DNA of 45,371 nucleotides from positions 1 through 45,371 of the forward strand of contig JAWXCI010000013.1 of the NCBI GenBank assembly GCA_034408895.1. Reading direction: 5' to 3'. Positions within the stretch are counted from its first letter, which is position 1; each line of letters starts with the position of its first letter. The notes under the pieces are model-generated. The model ran no database searches. It was not told the DNA's origin and worked only from the letters and a program-made list of their open reading frames with translations. Positions 40,067 through 45,371 of this stretch are shown here, piece after piece. The translations under genes were made by a program, and so were the position numbers. The DNA comes from UBA4660 sp034408895 (GTDB lineage: Bacteria > Bacteroidota > Bacteroidia > Flavobacteriales_D > Sanyastnellaceae).

Positions 40067-42715
40067 TCAGAATTTCATCCTGACATTAACCATAAAATTT
40101 ATCGTGGCCTGAGGATAGTAAAAACGTTCCGTGATTTTTTCTCCGTAGATGTAGCTGTAGGTGTAGCCGTTGGATGAGTACAACGCATTGAGCACGTTGT
40201 TCACCACAAGATCTATTGAAAATTCTTTTATGAGTTGAGCATTCCAGATAAAACTCAACTTCACGTCATTCACAAAATAAGGGTCAATGATTTTTGATTC
40301 ATCGGAGGTGTTATCGAGAAATTGTTTGCCGACATATTTAGAGAACCACGACAACTCAATTCGCGCCTTCCTGTTTTTGAAATCAATTTTGTTCAATATT
40401 CTCCACTTCGCATTTAACGATGCAATAGTGGAAGGTGAAAAAGAAATGTCTGTTTTGCTGTGCGTTGTGCGGATTTCAGAAAAGTCAACTGTGTAATCGT
40501 AAAGAGTTTCTTCAAACGATTTGATTTTGTTTTCGCTTAGTGTAATGTTGGCACTCACTTCCAGTTCATCGGATAACAGGTGTTGTCCTTGCAACTCAAT
40601 TCCTCTTCTAAAACTGTTGGCCACATTGGTGCGAAGTGGTGCACCCACATCGTTCAATTCTCCTGTAAGCACGAGTTGGTTTTTGTAAATCATGTAATAC
40701 GCATTGGCTATCAGTCCGAATTTTTTCCAACTCCTTTCATATCCCGCCTCCACATCGAGCAAGGTTTCGTGCAGCGGTTTTGTGTCATCACTCCTATCCA
40801 CGTAATCTGTTCTTGCGGGTTCGCGGTTGGCAATGGCTGCCAATAAGTAAGCGCGCTCATTGTCCGCCCTGCGATAGGTGATACCGATTTTCGGATTGAA
40901 GAAAAGCAAGTCATCAGAAACATTGTAAACTCTCAGCAACGCTGACTCAACACCTGACGTGGAATAATTCACACTTCGCATTTGCATGTCTGCGAATAGA
41001 ATCACACGATCAACTTTATAAAGAATTTTTGCAAAGGCATTCGCATCATGCTTCATGCTCACACCATCATAATAATGCGTTCCTGGCATTACATCATTGG
41101 CGTATTCCATCCAGATTATTTCACCGAAGTGGTCGCCTTTGTATTCGTGATATGCACCCCCTAAGGTGAGTTCTGTTCTGTCAGTAGTAAAGCGCAGTGA
41201 AGCCACTGAACCGTAAAAATCATTTTCCAGCCATCTGCGCCTGATCACATCACTTGCACTGATTTCTGCCGTTGCATCAAGTAGGACATTGCCCAATGAA
41301 TCGGTGATGGCGTTTCCATTTTCATCCAGCACATTGAGGTAGGATGTAGAAACATTTTCATCGAACTGCGAATTGAATTGTGAATTGAAAGGATTACCAA
41401 ATTCATCCAACCCATCGCTGTAAAGTTGTGTTTGTGAGATTGGAATGGTTGGAAGATTGTAGCTGGAAAGCGATTCCTTGTTCCTGTATTGTTCATAGTA
41501 GCCAAAGCCTCTTGTGTAGTGTCCAGCCAAACTCAACACCCAACGGCTCCAATATTTAGAGAGATGAAGTTGGTAATGATTCTGCGTATAGTCGTCCACT
41601 TCATTTTTGTAGATATAATAATTATAGGTGCGGCCAGCATTGAGAAGATTTTCAGTTTGCATTGGTGTGTAGAAATTATTTACTGCATGACTTTGCATTC
41701 CTTCAACATCATTCTCCAAACGCGAAGCCGGTGTTCCATTCCATGCCTGGTAAGTGCGTTCGTGCCCACCGAACGCTGTTGCTTTCACAACCAAATCATC
41801 GCTAAGAAATCCACCTGACACGAAATACGAACGCAACTTCGATGATGCTCTGTCAATGTATCCGTCAGAAGAAATATGCGAGAGCCTTGTTTCAAAATTC
41901 CATTTCTCATTGATCAGCCCCGTGTTAAGACTCACAGAATTTCTCCAGGTATTGAACGAACCCATTCCATTCACAATTTGTGCTGATGGTTCTGTTTGAA
42001 TTTCTGTTGTTTCAAGTTTGATAGTTCCGCCAAATGCTCCCGCACCATTCGTTGATGTTCCAACTCCCCGTTGAATCTGGATGTTGTCAGTACTCGAAGC
42101 AATATCGGGAAGGTCAACCCAATACATCTGTTGCGATTCTGCATCGTTGAGTGGAATACCATTCATAGTGATGTTGATGCGCGTAGGGTCAGTCCCGCGA
42201 ATCCACAATCCTGTGTAGCCAATTCCATTACCTGCATCGCTTGTTGTCACGAGCGAGGGTGTCATGCGCAGGATGTAAGGCATGTCCTGCCCAGAGTTGA
42301 GATCCTCAATTTTTTCACGTGTGATGTTCTGGAATGAAACAGGGGTGTTGGAATTTGCACGGGTGCTTTCGATGATAACCGGATGCCAGGGTTCATAGAA
42401 ATGATTAATCCACTTTGTTGCCTGCAATGAAAAATTGTGCATTACCATTTTCTCAGAGACACCCACTAAAACAGAATCTTGTGCATACCCGATGTAGGTA
42501 CAATACACCGTATGCGTTCCTATTGGAATTTCTTTCAGTTGATAGTTTCCATCTTCATCGGCCGAGGTTCCAATCAGAGTTCCTTTAATGAAAACCGTTG
42601 CAAAGGGCAACGATTCTTTAGTTTCCGCATCAGTCACCTTTCCGTAAACGATTCCCTGACCCGTGCAAAGGCATTGAATAAAAAGGAGCGCAACTCCTGT
42701 AATTAAAAATTTCAT
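40067..42715 (-). CDS. TonB-dependent outer-membrane receptor, probably for a thiamine compound
   Basis: This 882-aa receptor has a signal peptide (FLITGVALLFIQCLCTG), a carboxypeptidase-regulatory-like domain (VYGKVTDAETKESLPFATVFIKGT, about 22-105), a plug domain (INITMNGIPLNDAESQQMYWVDLPDI, RGVGTSTNGAGAFGG, about 125-235) and a 22-strand barrel ending with Phe (NFMVNVRMKF), as required for outer-membrane insertion. It imports its ligand with energy from TonB. A TPP riboswitch in the leader (42783-42863) implies that thiamine pyrophosphate represses it, so thiamine or a precursor is the likely cargo. No inner-membrane partner is seen nearby. Confidence 0.92.
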   Translation of the reverse strand: MKFLITGVALLFIQCLCTGQGIVYGKVTDAETKESLPFATVFIKGTLIGTSADEDGNYQLKEIPIGTHTVYCTYIGYAQDSVLVGVSEKMVMHNFSLQATKWINHFYEPWHPVIIESTRANSNTPVSFQNITREKIEDLNSGQDMPYILRMTPSLVTTSDAGNGIGYTGLWIRGTDPTRINITMNGIPLNDAESQQMYWVDLPDIASSTDNIQIQRGVGTSTNGAGAFGGTIKLETTEIQTEPSAQIVNGMGSFNTWRNSVSLNTGLINEKWNFETRLSHISSDGYIDRASSKLRSYFVSGGFLSDDLVVKATAFGGHERTYQAWNGTPASRLENDVEGMQSHAVNNFYTPMQTENLLNAGRTYNYYIYKNEVDDYTQNHYQLHLSKYWSRWVLSLAGHYTRGFGYYEQYRNKESLSSYNLPTIPISQTQLYSDGLDEFGNPFNSQFNSQFDENVSTSYLNVLDENGNAITDSLGNVLLDATAEISASDVIRRRWLENDFYGSVASLRFTTDRTELTLGGAYHEYKGDHFGEIIWMEYANDVMPGTHYYDGVSMKHDANAFAKILYKVDRVILFADMQMRSVNYSTSGVESALLRVYNVSDDLLFFNPKIGITYRRADNERAYLLAAIANREPARTDYVDRSDDTKPLHETLLDVEAGYERSWKKFGLIANAYYMIYKNQLVLTGELNDVGAPLRTNVANSFRRGIELQGQHLLSDELEVSANITLSENKIKSFEETLYDYTVDFSEIRTTHSKTDISFSPSTIASLNAKWRILNKIDFKNRKARIELSWFSKYVGKQFLDNTSDESKIIDPYFVNDVKLSFIWNAQLIKEFSIDLVVNNVLNALYSSNGYTYSYIYGEKITERFYYPQATINFMVNVRMKF

Positions 42716-42724
42716 GTTTCTGAT

Positions 42725-42783
42725 TTTGTTAACTCACGCTGCCGGCCAGGGATTTGAAAGCAGCGAACTCGTGTTGTTAACTC
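42725..42783 (-). promoter_or_regulatory. Probable expression platform of the TPP riboswitch
   Basis: On the minus strand, between aptamer and start codon, CGCTGC and GGCAGC(G) arms (about 42736-42764 region) can form a stem, and GAGTTAACA occurs twice, on either side of it. This could switch access to the start region. A T-run after a stem is absent, so translational control is more likely than termination. Confidence 0.4.
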
Positions 42784-42863
42784 TGTTCCCTTGGCGGCAT
42801 TACCCGCCCAGGTTCATTGGGTATAATCTCAGCTTCGGTTAAAACCAAAGCACCCCTGAAATG
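42783..42863 (-). ncRNA. TPP riboswitch (thi-box aptamer)
   Basis: Read on the minus strand the element contains the thi-box conserved parts in order: CAGGGGTGC, GCTGAGATTATACCC, GAACCTG, GGTAATGCC and AAGGGAA. This is a complete TPP aptamer about 70 nt before the start of the TonB-dependent receptor. It should fold with thiamine pyrophosphate and lower receptor expression. Confidence 0.93.
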
Positions 42864-42871
42864 AGACCGCA

Positions 42872-42879
42872 CAAACGTA
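42872..42879 (-). promoter_or_regulatory. -7 element of the riboswitch-receptor transcript
   Basis: The minus strand reads TACGTTTG, a full TAnnTTTG match, placed so that transcription begins a few bases before the TPP aptamer. The pdxA -7-like site (42880-42887) abuts it on the other strand. Confidence 0.6.
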
Positions 42880-42887
42880 CATCTTTG
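42880..42887 (+). promoter_or_regulatory. Candidate -7 element of pdxA
   Basis: CATCTTTG, one mismatch from TAnnTTTG, lies 28 bp before the pdxA ATG and directly next to the divergent receptor promoter, so the two may compete or be co-regulated. Confidence 0.35.
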
Positions 42888-42915
42888 CCGCTCAGGATAA
42901 AACGATAAAAACACA

Positions 42916-43986
42916 ATGAGCGAAAAACTACGAGTGGCAATTACGTGTGGCGATCCGAACGGAGTTGGCATGGAAACCATCATCAAAGTGCTTTCCGATC
43001 CACGGATGACGGAAAATATCACAGCCATTATTTACGCCAGTCCCGAGGTGATAAAGGCTCACAAAAAAACTTTTCAGGGCGAAGAGTTTCATTGCAACAC
43101 TGTTAACTCTGCTGCTGAAGCTTTCCCGAAAAAGGTAAACCTGGTGGTGGTGGGCAAGGATATCAAACTGAATATCGAATTCGGAAAACCAAGTCGCGAG
43201 GCTGGAGAATTTGCTTTCAAAAGTCTTGAGGCTGCGGTAGCCGACATTGCATCAAACAAAGTGGATGTGCTGGTGACTGCGCCCATCAATAAGGAAACTA
43301 TTCAGAGCGACAATTTCAAATTTGCTGGACACACGGAGTACCTCGCCAAAGTGGCAGGTACTGAACAAGTGCTGATGTTTCTTGTGAGTGAAAACCTTCG
43401 TGTGGGCATCGTGACAGGTCACATGCCGCTGAAAGATGTTGCCCAAAACATCTCGAAAGAAAAAATAATAGCGAAGCTCCGACTGATGCGCGAAAGCCTA
43501 TTGAAAGATTTCGGTATCGGTACACCTCGTATCGCAGTGCTTGGATTAAATCCTCATGCAGGCGACAACGGTGTAATTGGTTCCGAGGAAAAAGAATTAA
43601 TACTGCCGGCAGTTCGCGAAGCAACTGACCTTGGCTGGTACGTTACGGGGCCTTATGGGGCTGATGGTTTCTTCGGTGCTGGTTCATACAAAAAGTTTGA
43701 CGCAGTACTTGCCATGTACCACGACCAGGGTCTTGCACCTTTCAAAGCGTTGTCGTTTAACAGCGGAGTCAACTTCACAGCCGGACTTCCCATAGTGCGC
43801 ACTTCTCCCGATCACGGTACCGCCTACGAAATTGCAGGACAGGGAATTGCTGATGAAGGCTCAATGCGCGAAGCCATTTTCCTTGCAAGCGACATTTACG
43901 AGAGAAGGAAAGAACACCGCGAGGTCACCGCCAATCCTTTGCGGAAATATGAACTCAAAGACACAAGGGAGGATGTGAAGGAGTGA
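42916..43986 (+). CDS. pdxA: 4-hydroxythreonine-4-phosphate dehydrogenase
   Basis: PdxA oxidises 4-phosphohydroxy-L-threonine to a product that PdxJ condenses with deoxyxylulose 5-phosphate in pyridoxal phosphate synthesis. The 356-aa protein has CGDPNGVGMETI at the N-terminus, TAPINKETI and FAGHTEYLAK with the first metal His, LNPHAGDNG, VLAMYHDQGLAPFK with the second and TSPDHGTAYEIAG with the third. All three metal-binding histidines are present. It is divergent from the TPP-controlled receptor, so two B-vitamin functions share one intergenic region. Confidence 0.96.
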   Translation: MSEKLRVAITCGDPNGVGMETIIKVLSDPRMTENITAIIYASPEVIKAHKKTFQGEEFHCNTVNSAAEAFPKKVNLVVVGKDIKLNIEFGKPSREAGEFAFKSLEAAVADIASNKVDVLVTAPINKETIQSDNFKFAGHTEYLAKVAGTEQVLMFLVSENLRVGIVTGHMPLKDVAQNISKEKIIAKLRLMRESLLKDFGIGTPRIAVLGLNPHAGDNGVIGSEEKELILPAVREATDLGWYVTGPYGADGFFGAGSYKKFDAVLAMYHDQGLAPFKALSFNSGVNFTAGLPIVRTSPDHGTAYEIAGQGIADEGSMREAIFLASDIYERRKEHREVTANPLRKYELKDTREDVKE

Positions 43987-44004
43987 TCTAAAATTGTTGA
44001 AATG

Positions 44005-44265
44005 CTATTGTTTGACAACTTCCTTTTTCCAAACAACTACCCGATCCTTCAATAGACTTACCACATAAAGCCCGGAATTGAAACCAGATAGATTGATGGT
44101 GTACAATTCATTTCCGGAAGTAACCCCCCGAGACCCAACAAGATTTCCTGCCTCATCATGACATTGTAAAATTTGTGTGCTACCTGTATTTTGGATTTCT
44201 GGTAAACAAATGGAGAGGACATCATTTGTGGGATTAGGAAAAACTACGGGTTCCTTCACCATCAC
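44005..44265 (-). pseudogene. Orphan C-terminal T9SS type A sorting domain
   Basis: The frame encodes VVFPNPTNDVLSICLPE, then SGLYVVSLLKDRVVVWKKEVVKQ, which is a complete type A T9SS C-terminal domain. An in-frame TAG directly precedes the first possible GTG start, and there is no signal peptide or cargo part, so it cannot function alone. The break coincides with the start of the repeat-like spacer at about 44270, which suggests an insertion or deletion there removed the rest of the gene. Confidence 0.75.
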
Positions 44266-44269
44266 CTAC

Positions 44270-44404
44270 TGTCCGGTTTGCAGCTTGGCGAAGGGCGTGG
44301 GTTTTAGTACTAAACTTCAATACGAAGCACAAATGTTCAACCTTGCACAAAACTGTCATACGAAGCACTGAACCCCGCATTGTCGTGTAGCCCTTGTTAT
44401 GCGT
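44270..44404. repeat. Repeat-like spacer between a truncated gene and a possible cassette
   Basis: This non-coding stretch contains the 12-bp palindrome TTTAGTACTAAA (44303-44314), two copies of ATACGAAGCAC (44320-44330 and 44358-44368) and ends with GTTATGCGT (44396-44404). The last 9-mer is inverted at 45362-45370, beyond the next gene. The dense short symmetry resembles recombination-site or dispersed-repeat DNA. I do not claim a match to integron attC, because the core does not fit GTTRRRY. Confidence 0.45.
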
Positions 44405-44420
44405 TCGCGCTTTTTACCAA

Positions 44421-45320
44421 CTATTCAATATGATATTCTATTTTAAAATCGTTTATCAGTTCATTTGCCATTGCTTCAGCCTGCGGCCAGTCACCCTCAA
44501 TTTCATTCCGCAAATTTCTTTGCTGAACAACAACCATATTTAACAACGCTTTTATTTCACTCCTTTTATTTTCCAGCGATTCCGGATTGGCAGGATATAG
44601 ATTTTCTATGGTTTCGCGGGAAATAGTGTCATATGAAAATAAAAAATATCTTGACAATTCCCGATGATAGGCCGGTTCTATAATTTGATTGATGTGATTC
44701 ACTAAAAGGTTACCCCGCACCTGGTGATTATAGGATTCCATTTCAATATCGTTTATTATCCCATCGTATTTCATCAACTTTTCCAGTAAATGTTGATTCT
44801 TAAAATAACGGAGACTGCCCGAATTCTTTATTTGTTCAAACGTAGCCCTGTTCCATACTACAGACCCTGTCCAATACATAAACCGGGTATAAAAAGAAAA
44901 TTGGGCTGATGCACGGTCCTCTAACCGTGTTTGGCTCAGGTTTATCAGGCTATCAGCAAGTGCTATATACATGGATGCAGTTTTTTTATTCCTTTGAATG
45001 GCAGTTATATCACTTTGCAAATCCTTTATCAAAGATTTTGAAAACTCCTTTGCCCTGAGATTTTCTATATAATGCTCCCGTTGATTTTCTACAAAGAAGC
45101 CAAGCGTAACAGCGAGAAATAGCATTAAAAATTCCCAGAAATAAGATTTCCAGTTTTTCTTTCCGCGGTGATGTGCATGATGATGTACTTCCATATTTTC
45201 TGTTTCCTGATTTGGGTTAATAGCTTCCGGGTCTTTCTTAAAAATAATGTCGTTTGATATACTTTCAGAATGAGTGCCTGTCGGCTCTTCTGAATGTTCT
45301 TTGTCTCTGTTTTCTGCCAT
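44421..45320 (-). CDS. DUF6090-like single-pass membrane protein
   Basis: This 299-aa protein has a hydrophilic N-terminus, a His-rich segment (MEVHHHAHHRGKKNWKSY), one membrane helix (FWEFLMLFLAVTLGFFVENQ, about 62-81) and a helical C-terminal region with the segment WNRATFEQIKNSGSLRYFKN. This fits a Bacteroidota family annotated as DUF6090; its function is unknown. A later start at Met43 (MEVHHH..) would match family members with shorter N-termini. Flanking 9-bp inverted repeats (44396-44404 and 45362-45370) and the fossil gene next to it suggest it may have arrived as a mobile unit. Confidence 0.65.
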   Translation of the reverse strand: MAENRDKEHSEEPTGTHSESISNDIIFKKDPEAINPNQETENMEVHHHAHHRGKKNWKSYFWEFLMLFLAVTLGFFVENQREHYIENLRAKEFSKSLIKDLQSDITAIQRNKKTASMYIALADSLINLSQTRLEDRASAQFSFYTRFMYWTGSVVWNRATFEQIKNSGSLRYFKNQHLLEKLMKYDGIINDIEMESYNHQVRGNLLVNHINQIIEPAYHRELSRYFLFSYDTISRETIENLYPANPESLENKRSEIKALLNMVVVQQRNLRNEIEGDWPQAEAMANELINDFKIEYHIE

Positions 45321-45371
45321 TTATTATTAGTTGGTCAAATTATAATGGAGTCTATCGAATGACGCATAACG

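Noticed and set aside
44270..44404. Integron attC site
   Set aside because: The core GTTATGC does not fit the GTTRRRY consensus and no integrase is in the window, so only a repeat-like spacer is reported.

Overview
The window looks like a chromosomal segment of a member of the phylum Bacteroidota; the sequence does not fix the genus. Evidence: three type IX secretion (T9SS) C-terminal sorting domains (one gliding-motility type B, two type A), a GWxTD-domain lipoprotein beside a DUF4834 protein, an ATP synthase operon in the order B-E-F-H-A-G without the beta and epsilon genes, a carbamoyl-phosphate synthase large chain lacking the usual C-terminal regulatory domain, A-rich leaders instead of Shine-Dalgarno sites, and several TAnnTTTG-type -7 promoter elements. 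No tRNA, rRNA, CRISPR array or intact transposase was seen.

Layout. 1-2746: small minus-strand cluster of two unknown proteins and a metacaspase-like peptidase, behind a long non-coding region with an inverted-repeat element and a 22-bp perfect palindrome. 2747-13358: a giant T9SS surface protein, gpsA, a monofunctional transglycosylase, then on the plus strand an aminotransferase, a GT-C glycosyltransferase, an omega-amidase-like nitrilase and an unknown protein. 13369-18893: an inverted-repeat element, a heptamer repeat, a well-formed promoter and atpB-E-F-H-A-G. 19009-28376: housekeeping and membrane genes (acyl-CoA dehydrogenase, anmK, DUF4834, GWxTD lipoprotein, MazG-like, dtd, Na+/alanine symporter, PspC, DUF2851) with a decayed T9SS gene at 23855-24412. 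28380-29100: strong terminator and a broken DUF433/DUF6934-like gene pair. 29184-32000: carB. 32171-34882: alpha/beta hydrolase and a phytoene-desaturase-like flavoprotein. 34996-40065: a compact plus-strand signalling cluster. 40067-43986: a TonB-dependent receptor under a TPP riboswitch, divergent from pdxA. 44005-45371: a T9SS gene fragment, a repeat-like spacer and a DUF6090-like membrane protein between 9-bp inverted repeats.

The most interesting region is 34996-40065. A seven-helix membrane protein with sequence features of the Pyr4/PaxB integral-membrane terpene cyclase family is translationally coupled to a membrane histidine kinase. A single-domain response regulator, a response regulator fused to a class III adenylate cyclase, a two-TM plus beta-barrel protein resembling the CBASS effector Cap15 (S-2TMbeta), and the prenylglyceryl phosphate synthase pcrB follow. 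Read together this suggests phosphorelay-controlled cyclic-nucleotide production next to a nucleotide-gated membrane effector, a combination I do not know as a described system. The family calls rest on motif reading only.

Other points of note: a sodium/alanine symporter with a signal peptide and extracytoplasmic Ig/SprB-like domain; thiamine-pyrophosphate control of an outer-membrane receptor; a likely glutamine transaminase/omega-amidase pair; a 27-codon leader ORF containing two mutually exclusive hairpins; and several families of intergenic inverted repeats.
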